Of a stretch of DNA of 64,000 nt, positions 1 through 8,668 are shown in pieces (position 1 is the stretch's first letter; each line of letters begins with the position of its first letter). Source of the DNA: SB15 sp964639245 (lineage in GTDB: Bacteria > Chloroflexota > Anaerolineae > Aggregatilineales > J027). Location of the stretch: assembly GCA_964639245.1 (NCBI GenBank), contig CAZXCU010000008.1:1-64000 (forward strand), given 5' to 3'. A model generated the notes under the pieces. That model saw only the letters and a list, made by a program, of their open reading frames with translations, ran no database searches and had not been told where the DNA came from. Made by a program: the position numbers and the translations under genes.

Positions 1-447
1 CGACAGAGACCATTTTACCCTCTCATTCCGGCAAAAGTGCATAACACCCTCTAGGTGTGCTAGGTGTGCTTCAATAATTTCCAGTGATAAAATTGCCTCC
101 GCTATGAGTTGGAGGGTAGCAAACAACAAGCTGGCAATCCCGATGCCTCCTGAGAGGGTAATCAGGGTTTGGAGTTCAAAATTGACTACGGTTTCCATCA
201 CCACGCCCATCACGGCAGCAAGGGCAATCACGCTCACGCTAAAATACAAATGCACCATCGCATTCCGAAACAACCGTGCCCGCTGACGGGTATGGCGCAA
301 GTAGCGCGGAGTTAGTTCGGCGGCATGATGCTGCAAAAAATGAACCTCATCATGTAAACGACTGTATCGGGCGGCAGTTGATACAATTAACAGCGCCACA
401 CCGGGTAATACCGCCAGCAAAGCCAGCCAAGACAATTCTGCCTGCAT
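1..447 (-). CDS. DUF2721-family membrane protein (3' end cut by window edge)
   Basis: My own reverse-strand translation from the ATG at 447 is open to the window edge (about 149 codons, no stop). It shows an N-terminal membrane helix (LALLAVLPGVALLIV), then an amphipathic stretch with RYSRLHDEV and an Arg-rich LRHTRQRARLFRNAM segment, then two further hydrophobic helices (LYFSVSVIALAAVMGVVM and LITLSGGIGIASLLFATL). This order (helix, charged linker, helical hairpin) is that of the DUF2721 family of small bacterial inner-membrane proteins of unknown function. The ATG overlaps the stop of the upstream gene as TGATG, so translation is probably coupled. No catalytic motif is visible and the family's role is unknown. 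The family assignment is by eye. Confidence 0.6.
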   Translation of the reverse strand, partial: MQAELSWLALLAVLPGVALLIVSTAARYSRLHDEVHFLQHHAAELTPRYLRHTRQRARLFRNAMVHLYFSVSVIALAAVMGVVMETVVNFELQTLITLSGGIGIASLLFATLQLIAEAILSLEIIEAHLAHLEGVMHFCRNERVKWSLS

Positions 448-722
448 CAGCGTTCCGCCAGACTCCGTGCGGTAAATTCAGCCCACCCATAGCGTTGATC
501 GCTCGCTTTGTGTGCTTCGTTAATTTCAAAAAGCACCTGACTGAATTTTTGGACTTCAAAAGGTTGGAAAAGCAGATCGTTCAAACCATGTTCAATGGCC
601 CATTGGGCATACCATTGAGGCCAATTTTCATCATAAACGCCGTTTAAGATCGTGGTTTCATATTCCCCATGAGCAGCACCTGCTCGCTGCAAAAGGTGTG
701 TCAGTTCGGTAATCTTTTCCAT
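447..722 (-). CDS. small conserved-looking protein of unknown function
   Basis: A 91-residue acidic soluble protein starting MEKITELTHLL and ending SQRYGWAEFTARSLAER. The start at 722 is preferred over an upstream in-frame ATG at 788 because a perfect AAGGAG ribosome binding site lies 6 nt before it. The upstream 22 residues would instead overlap the preceding cyclase fragment. Trp-rich segments (WPQWYAQWAIEHGLNDLL) followed by a predicted helix and the WAEFTA tail resemble small stand-alone proteins I associate with Chloroflexota and Cyanobacteria, but I cannot name the family. No signal peptide or membrane segment. It is coupled by a TGATG overlap to the DUF2721 gene. Confidence 0.6.
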   Translation of the reverse strand: MEKITELTHLLQRAGAAHGEYETTILNGVYDENWPQWYAQWAIEHGLNDLLFQPFEVQKFSQVLFEINEAHKASDQRYGWAEFTARSLAER

Positions 723-756
723 GGTATTCTCCTTAACAGATGGCGATAGGAGCAAC

Positions 757-1107
757 CTAAGCGCCGGTTGCCCCACGTACTTTGGCATGAGTTAGGACAA
801 ACATAAAGTCAGTTACTTGATCTTGCGCGAGGGCAGCAAGCGAGAGATTTTCTACAATGAACAGGCCATGCTGTACATTCATGGTCTGCGGCACTACAAA
901 CGGCTGATCCGGGTCTTCCGGGGGGACAGCCCCAAAACTCCACGTATCACACCCGGTCAAGGCAATTCCCTGCTCCACCAGCCATTGCCCCAGCGCCATA
1001 CCCGGTCCCGGTTCGCCTGCCAGATAGGTTACATTATCTTCCATCCACAAACTGCCCCACCCTGTGTGGATGAGCAGCACATCGCCCCGATGGAGTGGAG
1101 GCGTTTG
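757..1107 (-). pseudogene. cyclase / kynurenine-formamidase-like metal hydrolase, C-terminal fragment
   Basis: The translation reads TPPLHRGDVLLIHTGWG at its start and ends LTHAKVRGATGA. It matches the C-terminal half of the cyclase family (PF04199): the conserved GEPGPGMALGQWL, GCDTWS and PQTMNVQHGLFIVENL segments are all present. The family's N-terminal half, which carries the metal-binding HxGTHxDxPxH motif, is missing. Instead the sequence runs directly, out of frame, into a short-chain dehydrogenase at about 1105. It is therefore the remnant of a roughly 280-residue enzyme, probably inactive. The join could be a genuine deletion or an assembly error, since two neighbouring genes also look internally shortened. 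Confidence 0.65.
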
Positions 1108-1634
1108 CTGACGGAATAACTGAGAAAACGGGGTTTGGGAATCTCTTGGTGAACACTGGAAACATTGAGGATGACACCGCGTTTTCCGGTTTCCAAAAAA
1201 TGTTTAATCGCCAACTGAGCGCAAATGAACGCGCCACGCAGGTTCGTTCCCAGTACACGGTCAAAACTTTCAACCGTAATTTCATGCGAGTCGCCGGGAA
1301 TTTGAAACCCCGCATTGTTAATTAGAATATCGATGCCGCCTAGATGAGCAATGGCTTCCTCGAACATACGGCGGCAGTCTTCCTCTATAGAGACATCCGC
1401 TTGAATTAGGACGGTTTTTACGCCTGCGTTCGTAATGCGGTTCATGCAATCGTTGAGGGCAGTTTCTGCGTGCTGTTGGATGACTTCTGCCGTATGCTGG
1501 GCTTCGTCCAATCCTTTGCGATAGTTGATAGCAACATTCGCCCCTTCATCTCCAAAACGAATGGCAAAGGCTTGACCGATGCCGGAACTGCCGCCTGTGA
1601 CCAGAACATTCTTGCCTGATAATCCATTCATCAT
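1104..1634 (-). pseudogene. SDR oxidoreductase (glucose 1-dehydrogenase-like), truncated at the active site
   Basis: The N-terminal Rossmann motif TGGSSGIG, the NNAG motif and the catalytic Ser region (LNVSSVHQ) of a classical short-chain dehydrogenase are intact. The YSVSK active-site motif is reached at about 1104-1118, and the similarity stops exactly there. The following codons are the neighbouring cyclase read in the wrong frame (RLHSIGAMCC and on), giving about 25 non-homologous residues. The family normally continues another 90 to 100 residues after YxxxK, forming the substrate pocket and dimer interface, so this product should be non-functional. An insertion-like stretch (HAETALNDCMNRITNAG) follows the second strand. 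The start is taken at the MMNGL methionines, downstream of GAAGG. Confidence 0.65.
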
Positions 1635-1657
1635 GCCTTGCATCCTTCTTTTTTAGA

Positions 1658-1876
1658 TTAGGTGGGGATAAGTGATCCACTGATGGGGTCACCATCCGGG
1701 GAAGCCAGAAACAAAATAATCTTGGCGAGTGCTGCCGGAGTAATCCATCGGCTGGTGTCGGCATTGGGTTGGGCTTCTCGCGCCTTGGGAGTATCTAAAG
1801 CCGCTGGCAGCACCGCTTCTCCTAATTGTCCGCTGCCGCCAGTCACAACAACGACTTGCTGAGAAAAATCGTACAT
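1658..1876 (-). pseudogene. SDR oxidoreductase with a large internal in-frame deletion
   Basis: Only 72 residues. The first 22 are a classical SDR start (MYDFSQQVVVVTGGSGQLG, a variant TGGxGxxG). From about residue 23 the sequence is an SDR C-terminus: ALDTPKAREAQPN, then RWITPAALAKIILFLASPDGDPISGSLIP, which in intact family members lies around residues 185-240. Roughly 160 residues, including NNAG and YxxxK, are absent without a frame change. The ribosome binding site AAGGA upstream of the ATG at 1876 is intact. This is a deletion derivative rather than a real small protein, or a repeat-mediated assembly collapse. Confidence 0.65.
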
Positions 1877-1897
1877 CTTTTTTCCTTTTTATTTTTG

Positions 1898-4537
1898 TCA
1901 GGACTGCTGTAACAATTCAGCCACCAAGCCTGTCCAGCCTGTTTGATGGCTTGCCCCCAGACCCGCGCCGTTATCCCCGTGAAAATATTCATGGAAAAGA
2001 ATCAAGTCACGCCAGTGCGGGTCATCTTGAAAAATCGTAGTGCCGCCGTAAATGGCACGCTGGTTGTGTTTGTTACGCAGAAAAAGGCTGGTCAACCGAC
2101 GGGTCAGTTCAACCGCGACCTGTTGCAAATTCATCATCTGCCCCGAACCTGTCGGACATTCCACCTGAAATTGGTCGCCATAATAACGATAGTATTTTTT
2201 GAGCGCTTCAATCAGCAGATAATTGATAGGAAACCAGATGGGGCCTCGCCAGTTGGAATTACCGCCGAAAAGCCCGCTCTGTGACTCGGCAGGTTGGTAA
2301 TTAATACTGAAGACTTCGCCACCTACTTCTAGCTGGAAAGGCTGGCTGTGTACTTTTGAGAGAGAACGGATGCCGTAGTCAGACAAAAATTCATTTTCAT
2401 CCAGCATATAGCGCAAAACTCGCGCCAAACGCTTGCGGGTAGGAAAAGCATACAGATAAGAATTACCCACTCCGGGAATATCCGCAGCGGCAATATTGCC
2501 TGTTAAATGAGGACGGTGCGTGAGCATCCATTGAATACTGCGGGCAACGTCAGGTAAACGTTCGAGGGTAGACGGGCCAACGGTTTCCACAGCGAGCAAC
2601 GGCATCAAACCCACCAGAGAACGCACTTTTAAGGGCAAAATTACTCCATCGGGCATTCGCAGCACGTCGTAGAAGAACCCATCTTCTTCATCCCACAAGC
2701 CAATACCATGATGATTAATTCCACTGATAGCAACCGCAATCGACAGGAAATGTTCATAAAATTTGATCGCCAAATCTTCATATGAAGCGTCTTCTTTTGC
2801 CAGTTCCAGCGCAATATCCAGCATGGTAAGGCAGTAAAAGCCCATCCATGCGGTGCCATCGGACTGATTGAGATAACCTCCGGTAGGCAGGCGGGCGCTG
2901 CGGTCAAATAAGCTAATATTATCGAGGCCTAAAAAGCCACCCTGAAAAATATTCCGCCCTTCCACATCTTTCCGGTTGACCCACCACGTAAAATTGAGCA
3001 GCAGCTTGTGGAAAATACGCTTGAGAAAGTTTGTATCTACTTTCCCTGTTTGCTCCACTTCCATTTTATAGACACGCATCGCAGCCCATACATGAACCGG
3101 CGGATTCACATCTCCGAATGCCCATTCATAGGCAGGCAACTGCCCATTCGGGTGCATGTACCATTCGCGGGTTAACAGCAGGAGTTGTTCTTTGGCAAAT
3201 TGGCAGTCTACTAGGCTCAAAGGAATACAGTGAAAGGCCAAGTCCCAGCCCGCATACCAAGGGTATTCCCATTTATCCGGCATTGAGATGACATCATTGT
3301 TGTTGAGATGTCGCCACTCGCTGTTGCGTCCGCTGAAGCGTAGTGCTGGTGGGCGTGGCGCACCGGGATCACCTTCCAGCCATTGTTCAACATCGTAATA
3401 AAAAAATTGCTTTGACCACAGCATTCCTGCAAGGGCTTGGCGTTGAACCCGCCGTGCATCCTCTGTGAGGGTTGAACGTTGCACGTCTTCATAAAATTGA
3501 TCGGCTTCCTGCTGGCGTTGTGTCAGGATTTTTTGAAAATCCGAGAAAGGGTGTGTTTGTGACTCAGCAGACAACCGGAGCTGAATAACCCATTGTTCGC
3601 CGGGGTGCAGTGTTCGGGAATAGACCGCTGCGGCTTTTGTGCCCTCTCTGGCAGGATTAACCGCCGCTTTCTCTCCCTGAATAAGATAGCGCTGGAAAGC
3701 ATCTTTGACGTAGGGACTCGTGTTAGGAAAGTGAAAAAGGGACTCGGTGTTGGTTTCGTTTTCTGTAAAAATGAATTCAGGCGACTCATCCGCATAGAAA
3801 AAATACGATCCTAAAACCGGATGCGTTGCCTCGATTCCATGCACACCCGCTTTTAATATGGGATTCCGGGAGACATCCTTAAGGGGCCCTGCTTCATACC
3901 CCCAACTCCATGTATTACGAAACCACAACGTTGGTAAAACGTGACACGGAGCCGGGTCAGCAGCACGATTGACTATCGTAAGTTGAATCAGAATATCGGT
4001 GGGGGTTGCTTTGGCATACTCTACAAAAACATCAAAATAGCGCTGATCTGCAAAAAGACCGGTGTCAAGCAACTCATACTCAAAATCGTAAAAGCCCCGC
4101 CGTTGATTCTCGACTAGCAGCGCTCCATACGGAAATTCGCCCTGAGGATACTTGTATAACATTTTCATATAACTGTGGGTCGGTGTGCTGTCCAGATAAA
4201 AGTAATATTCTTTTACATCTTCGCCATGATTACCTTCGGGACCCGCAAGCCCGAAAAGGCGTTCTTTTAAAATAGGATCACGCCCATTCCACAGAGCAAA
4301 GGCAAAACATAAATATTGGAGATCATCTGAAATCCCTGCCAGCCCATCCTCATTCCATCGGTAGGCACGACTCCGGGCATGGTCATGGGGAAAATAGTTC
4401 CATGCACTGCCATCTGCGCTGTAATCTTCACGTACTGTGCCCCACGCACGTTCGCTCAGGTAAGGCCCCCACTGTTTCCATGGTGTTTTCTCCGTAAGTC
4501 GGTTATGTTCTGGCGTGATCAATGCAGCTTTCTCCAT
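1898..4537 (-). CDS. GH63-family glucosidase (MGH1-like)
   Basis: About 879 residues, the normal length for bacterial GH63-type glucosidases. The hallmark N-terminal stretch is present (WGPYLSERAWGTVREDYS, then HARSRAYRWNEDGLAGISDD, LKERLFGL, GNHGEDVKEYYFYLD and TPTHSYMKMLYKYPQ), followed by an all-alpha (alpha/alpha)6 barrel. Barrel motifs include WEYPWYAGWDLAFHCIPL, which carries the presumed catalytic Asp, and GPIWFPINYLLIEAL and FHEYFHGDNGAGLGASHQTGWTG near the C-terminus. No signal peptide, so it is probably cytoplasmic, acting on alpha-glucosides such as mannosyl- or glucosyl-glycerate-type solutes or oligosaccharides; the substrate cannot be read from sequence. A GTG at 4540 directly precedes the chosen ATG. 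It is divergent from the dehydrogenase at 4739 across 200 bp. Confidence 0.9.
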   Translation of the reverse strand: MEKAALITPEHNRLTEKTPWKQWGPYLSERAWGTVREDYSADGSAWNYFPHDHARSRAYRWNEDGLAGISDDLQYLCFAFALWNGRDPILKERLFGLAGPEGNHGEDVKEYYFYLDSTPTHSYMKMLYKYPQGEFPYGALLVENQRRGFYDFEYELLDTGLFADQRYFDVFVEYAKATPTDILIQLTIVNRAADPAPCHVLPTLWFRNTWSWGYEAGPLKDVSRNPILKAGVHGIEATHPVLGSYFFYADESPEFIFTENETNTESLFHFPNTSPYVKDAFQRYLIQGEKAAVNPAREGTKAAAVYSRTLHPGEQWVIQLRLSAESQTHPFSDFQKILTQRQQEADQFYEDVQRSTLTEDARRVQRQALAGMLWSKQFFYYDVEQWLEGDPGAPRPPALRFSGRNSEWRHLNNNDVISMPDKWEYPWYAGWDLAFHCIPLSLVDCQFAKEQLLLLTREWYMHPNGQLPAYEWAFGDVNPPVHVWAAMRVYKMEVEQTGKVDTNFLKRIFHKLLLNFTWWVNRKDVEGRNIFQGGFLGLDNISLFDRSARLPTGGYLNQSDGTAWMGFYCLTMLDIALELAKEDASYEDLAIKFYEHFLSIAVAISGINHHGIGLWDEEDGFFYDVLRMPDGVILPLKVRSLVGLMPLLAVETVGPSTLERLPDVARSIQWMLTHRPHLTGNIAAADIPGVGNSYLYAFPTRKRLARVLRYMLDENEFLSDYGIRSLSKVHSQPFQLEVGGEVFSINYQPAESQSGLFGGNSNWRGPIWFPINYLLIEALKKYYRYYGDQFQVECPTGSGQMMNLQQVAVELTRRLTSLFLRNKHNQRAIYGGTTIFQDDPHWRDLILFHEYFHGDNGAGLGASHQTGWTGLVAELLQQS

Positions 4538-4738
4538 CACGTAAAATTCAGTGTGCTTCTGTTCTGTCTCTGTTTATGAGCGAAACGTTACGAAGTTGCA
4601 AAGGTGTATTGCCAATGGGAAATAACCCGTTAATGGCTTAGATTTTGCTAGGAAATATGTTTAGCGCTACAACTTGGGAGCGTGGTCTTACGTATAGAAA
4701 ATAGGAATATGTGATTTTGAAGAAGACCGAGCGATTTC

Positions 4739-5695
4739 ATGAAAGCGATTTTATGCACCAGCTATGGCACACCCGACGTTCTTCAACTCGGTGAGGTCAA
4801 AAAACCACATCCTAAAAAAGATGAAGTCTGCATAAAAATTCATGCGACCTCAGTCACCGCGAGTGACTGTATCGTCAGGGGTTTTGCACTGCCGTTCTGG
4901 CATCCACTTGGTCTACTCATGGGGCTCGCTGTTGGGTTCAGAAAACCGAGAAATCCGATACTGGGGCTGGTATTTGCGGGGGAAATCGAATCAACAGGTC
5001 ACGGGGTTAAACAATTTCATCCGGGTGACCAAGTTTTTGGCTTTACGGGTACCCGCTTCGGATGCTATGCCGAATACATTTGCCTGCCTGAGAAAGATGC
5101 GCCGCACTTTCCGGCCTCAATTCCTAGTGTGATGACATCAAAGCCTTCTAATGTAACTTCTGCGGAAGCCACTGCCATTCCTTACGGTGGCCTTTTAGCC
5201 CTGCATTTCTTGAAAAAGGGAACTATTCAAAGCGGGCAAAAAATCCTTATTTATGGCGCATCGGGAGCTATAGGAACTGCCGCCGTACAACTTGCCCGAT
5301 TCTTTGGTGCGGAAGTGACCGGAGTGTGCAGCACGGGGAATGTGGAACTCGTGAAATCATTGGGGGCCGTTGCAGTTATTGATTACACAAAAGAAGAACT
5401 AGCAGCGAGAGACGAGCGTTATCACTTCATTCTTGATGCGGTTGGGAAACGCAAAAGCTCGACCTTGAAGACGCAGTGCCAGCAAGCCCTGACTCCCAAG
5501 GGCAAATATATATCCGTCGATGAGGGTAATCCAAAGCCAAACCTTGAAGATTTGCTCTTACTAAAACAATTGGTTGAAGACGGAGAGGTAAAAGCCGTCA
5601 CCGACAGTTTCTATTCCCTAGAACAAATCGCTGAGGCGCACCGATATGTCGACAAAGGGCACAAAAAAGGGAATGTTGTCATTACGCTAGGGTGA
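4739..5695 (+). CDS. NAD(P)-dependent medium-chain alcohol dehydrogenase / quinone oxidoreductase
   Basis: 318 residues. A GroES-like N-terminal half (MKAILCTSYGTPDVLQL, HATSVTASDCIVRG, FAGEIESTGHGVKQFHPGDQVFG) is followed by a Rossmann domain with YGASGAIGTAAVQLARFFGA, the nucleotide-binding motif of the zeta-crystallin/quinone oxidoreductase branch of the MDR superfamily. The catalytic zinc Cys and the structural four-Cys zinc lobe are absent, which fits a zinc-independent enzyme reducing quinones or enones with NADPH. A short insertion (SIPSVMTSKPSNVTS) sits where relatives have a tighter loop before the AATIPxGG-like segment, here EATAIPYGG. It stands alone on the plus strand, upstream of a LAL regulator. 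No strong ribosome binding site is visible. Confidence 0.88.
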   Translation: MKAILCTSYGTPDVLQLGEVKKPHPKKDEVCIKIHATSVTASDCIVRGFALPFWHPLGLLMGLAVGFRKPRNPILGLVFAGEIESTGHGVKQFHPGDQVFGFTGTRFGCYAEYICLPEKDAPHFPASIPSVMTSKPSNVTSAEATAIPYGGLLALHFLKKGTIQSGQKILIYGASGAIGTAAVQLARFFGAEVTGVCSTGNVELVKSLGAVAVIDYTKEELAARDERYHFILDAVGKRKSSTLKTQCQQALTPKGKYISVDEGNPKPNLEDLLLLKQLVEDGEVKAVTDSFYSLEQIAEAHRYVDKGHKKGNVVITLG

Positions 5696-5956
5696 GGGGT
5701 TGCTGCTCCTAGCAAGGCTCACTAATGGACAAGAGTATGCTGTCCGCAATCTTTTTGTTTTTAATTAAGATGTCCGTAAGAGTAGGAGTCGATTATCCTG
5801 AATAGGTCATGCTCAAACATTATCTAGTCAGGAAAAAATGGAAGTTTACGCCGGAATTCAAAGGATTTCTTTCGAAAAGCGCTATTTTCAAAAACTTAGT
5901 ATTATTTCTTTTACCGCGATGACACGTTAATATAGAGAAAATCTTGTCTTTAGAAA

Positions 5957-8578
5957 ATGGGCCAGACATTGATACCTTTACTTGCAGACAAGTTTCATAT
6001 TCCGCCATTTCGCCCACAATCAATTCACCGTTCACGGCTTCATGCTATGCTTCAGAACGGGATTCATCAGCGTTTGACGTTAATCTCTGCGCCTGCGGGG
6101 TTTGGTAAAACCACCCTAGTGAGCAAGTGGCTTGCCACGCTCGATAGACCTGTTGTCTGGCTTACCCTTGATGCCAACGACAATGATTTTGTCTGGTTTC
6201 TCCAATATCTGATCGCGTCATTTCAGCGGCTAGACCCGTCCATCGGGCAAACGCTTGTTACGATGTTGCAATCTGGGATGCTACCGCCTATAGAAACACT
6301 GGGTACACAGCTTGTCAGTGATTTGAAAAAGGCAGCGCTCCCCTGTGTCGCCGTGCTGGATGATTATCATGTGATTCATAACCAACAGGTGCATCGTCTG
6401 GTGTCGTTCTGGCTCGATCACAAACCGCCGGACTGCCATGTGATCTTGCTTGGACGGTTTGATCCGCCGTTTTCCCTTAGCAAGTGGCGGGTAAATGGCG
6501 AGTTGAACGAGATTCGAGAAAGCGATTTACGTTTTACGCTGGCGGAATCGACTCAGTTCCTGCAACAGGTGAAAGGGCTAAACCTGACGACCGAATTGAT
6601 CGAAGCGATTAATCAGCGGACGGAAGGCTGGATCGCTAGCCTGCATCTGGCAGTGCTGTCACTCCGCAACCAGCCAGATTCTGCGTCGTTTGTTGCCACT
6701 TTTACCGGAAGTCACCGCTATATTGTGGATTATCTTACCGACGAAGTGTTAAACCATCTTGCCGCGCCGCTCCGTGATTTTCTGCGTCAGACCAGCATTC
6801 TGGAACGTTTTACCGCTGACCTGTGTAACGCGGTCACAGGAGGGGACAATGGGCAAGCCCTGCTCCAGCAGTTGGAAGATGAGAATCTGTTTTTAAGCCC
6901 TCTCGATCATCAAAGTCGCTGGTACCGTTATCATTCTCTGTTTGCGGAATCGCTCCGTACCACCTTAAGTCTGAATGAATTGGCGATGCTGCATAACCGT
7001 GCCTCGGCATGGTTCAAAACAAACGACATGATGGAGCAGGCCATTTACCATGCCAGATGTGCTGCTGAGGCGTCGGGTAATCTGGATTATTTTGAACAAT
7101 TGGTGGTGCTAGTCGCAGAAGATTTGATTCATCACGGGCGCTTAGGCACAGTACAGGAGTGGCTGTCCGCTTTTCCAGATGCCTATATCCGAAGCAGGGG
7201 ACAGCTTGCCATGCTCATGGCTTGGATGCTTGCCTTAAGCAGTAAATTGTCCCTCTCAGATGAATATGCCCAAGCCGCTGAAATGGAATTTCGGCGCTCT
7301 GCCAGTTATGCAGGGGAACTCGGCAAAACCTTGGTGCTGCGGAGTACGATTGCGGTTGCGCGTTACAATGCGGTATTGGCGCTCCAATGTGCAACGGATG
7401 GACTCACGCTGCTGGGAGAGCAACATCGTTACTGGCAAACGATTGCTCACTGGGCAATTGGTAATGCCCACGAATTTATTGGCAGCCACATTCAAGAGGC
7501 TATCGACTCACTTACACAGGGGGTTCGCCTATCCGAAGGGTATGACCTGCGCTTATTTAGCGTGGTGACTCAATCTTCCCTTGCTGCCGCCTACTATTTT
7601 CACGGGCAGCGGCATCAATCGCTTGAGGTGTGCAACACCGCTTTGCGGAGCATCATTCACCGGAGCGGTACTATTTTACCTGTTGCCTCGAATCTGTTGG
7701 CGCGGCGCGGAGTCTTAAAGTACGAGGCCAATGATGTGGCCGGCGCGTGGAATGACCTTGAACAGGCGGTCACGCTGAGCCAGCAGGCCGGCTTAGAAAG
7801 CCAGATCATCCTGTGTATGGCACATCACTCCTTGGTTCAGTTTGCACGCGGCGACCAAGAAACGGCGGTGGAGACCTTGCATAGCCTATTTCTGCGCTCT
7901 CAACAATCAGGTTACTGGGAATCACTCTGGTTTAGTGCATGGGAAATTGATCTACGTCTGCGATTCGGGGATAAGGATGCTGCCCGTCAGTGGCTAGCGG
8001 TTTGTGGCCTTACCCCGACGGAAAATTTTACCTTTACCCGTATGGAAGCCTATCTCACTTATGGGCGGGTGCTGATGGTATGTGAGCCGCCGGAAAAAGC
8101 CGCTGCATGGCTGACCCGCTTGGAATCCTACCTTGCGGGACGCGGCTTGAATCGCTGGCTCCTGACGACCTACCTTTTGCAAGTGCAGACCTGCGCCTTG
8201 CTCAATCGGCAGGCGCAAGCGGTGGATTATCTTACACGGGCCATTGCACTTGCCGCGCCGGAAGGTTTTTACCGTCCCTTTTTAGACGAAGACGTGCGGG
8301 CCCTGCTGCCACAGGTTCGCGCTGCCGCCCCTGCCTTTGTGGATACCTTGCTTGCGGTTGTAGAACAACCCAAACCGCCCCAACCGGATCTGCTGAGTCT
8401 CCGTGAATTGGAAGTTCTCGCTTTGATGGCTGAAGGGCAGTCCAACCAAGAAATTGCTGCTAGGCTTTCCATTACTGTAGGGACAGTCAAGCGCCATATT
8501 CATAACATTCTTGAAAAACTTGATGTGTCAAATCGGATGCACGCGGTGATGCGTGCACAGGAACTAAAACTCCTCTAA
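5957..8578 (+). CDS. MalT-like LuxR-family ATP-dependent regulator (LAL)
   Basis: 873 residues with LAL architecture. An N-terminal STAND-type NTPase has Walker A (APAGFGKTTL, about residues 46-55) and a Walker B-like strand (CVAVLDDYHVI, about 131-141). A long central helical repeat region with TPR-like pairs spans about 330-780. The C-terminal LuxR helix-turn-helix, about residues 810-870, reads LSLRELEVLALMAEGQSNQEIAARLS with TVGTVKRHIHNILEKL. Such proteins are inducer-activated transcription factors. The gene is followed by a palindrome and then a Tat-exported hydrolase that is a plausible target. The 260 bp upstream, after the dehydrogenase, is A+T-rich and holds no gene. Confidence 0.92.
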   Translation: MGQTLIPLLADKFHIPPFRPQSIHRSRLHAMLQNGIHQRLTLISAPAGFGKTTLVSKWLATLDRPVVWLTLDANDNDFVWFLQYLIASFQRLDPSIGQTLVTMLQSGMLPPIETLGTQLVSDLKKAALPCVAVLDDYHVIHNQQVHRLVSFWLDHKPPDCHVILLGRFDPPFSLSKWRVNGELNEIRESDLRFTLAESTQFLQQVKGLNLTTELIEAINQRTEGWIASLHLAVLSLRNQPDSASFVATFTGSHRYIVDYLTDEVLNHLAAPLRDFLRQTSILERFTADLCNAVTGGDNGQALLQQLEDENLFLSPLDHQSRWYRYHSLFAESLRTTLSLNELAMLHNRASAWFKTNDMMEQAIYHARCAAEASGNLDYFEQLVVLVAEDLIHHGRLGTVQEWLSAFPDAYIRSRGQLAMLMAWMLALSSKLSLSDEYAQAAEMEFRRSASYAGELGKTLVLRSTIAVARYNAVLALQCATDGLTLLGEQHRYWQTIAHWAIGNAHEFIGSHIQEAIDSLTQGVRLSEGYDLRLFSVVTQSSLAAAYYFHGQRHQSLEVCNTALRSIIHRSGTILPVASNLLARRGVLKYEANDVAGAWNDLEQAVTLSQQAGLESQIILCMAHHSLVQFARGDQETAVETLHSLFLRSQQSGYWESLWFSAWEIDLRLRFGDKDAARQWLAVCGLTPTENFTFTRMEAYLTYGRVLMVCEPPEKAAAWLTRLESYLAGRGLNRWLLTTYLLQVQTCALLNRQAQAVDYLTRAIALAAPEGFYRPFLDEDVRALLPQVRAAAPAFVDTLLAVVEQPKPPQPDLLSLRELEVLALMAEGQSNQEIAARLSITVGTVKRHIHNILEKLDVSNRMHAVMRAQELKLL

Positions 8579-8581
8579 AAA

Positions 8582-8621
8582 ATGTATCCCTGAATGTATC
8601 TCAGGATACATGACCCTTTTT
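8582..8621 (+). terminator. inverted repeat with T-run after the LAL gene (terminator or operator)
   Basis: ATGTATCC (8582-8589) pairs perfectly with GGATACAT (8604-8611); adjoining CTGA/TCAG extends the symmetry with one bulged base. A run of five T follows at 8617-8621. It sits 4 nt after the stop of the LAL regulator and about 58 nt before the hydrolase start. It could end the regulator mRNA or be a dyad operator for the hydrolase. The T-run favours a terminator. Confidence 0.5.
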
Positions 8622-8668
8622 CGCACCTCTCCTATGCTAGTAACAGATAGCATATATGGAGATTTCCT

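Noticed and set aside
4006..4275. Plus-strand ORFs opposite the GH63 gene
   Set aside because: They are fully nested in a well-conserved glucosidase and show no motif.
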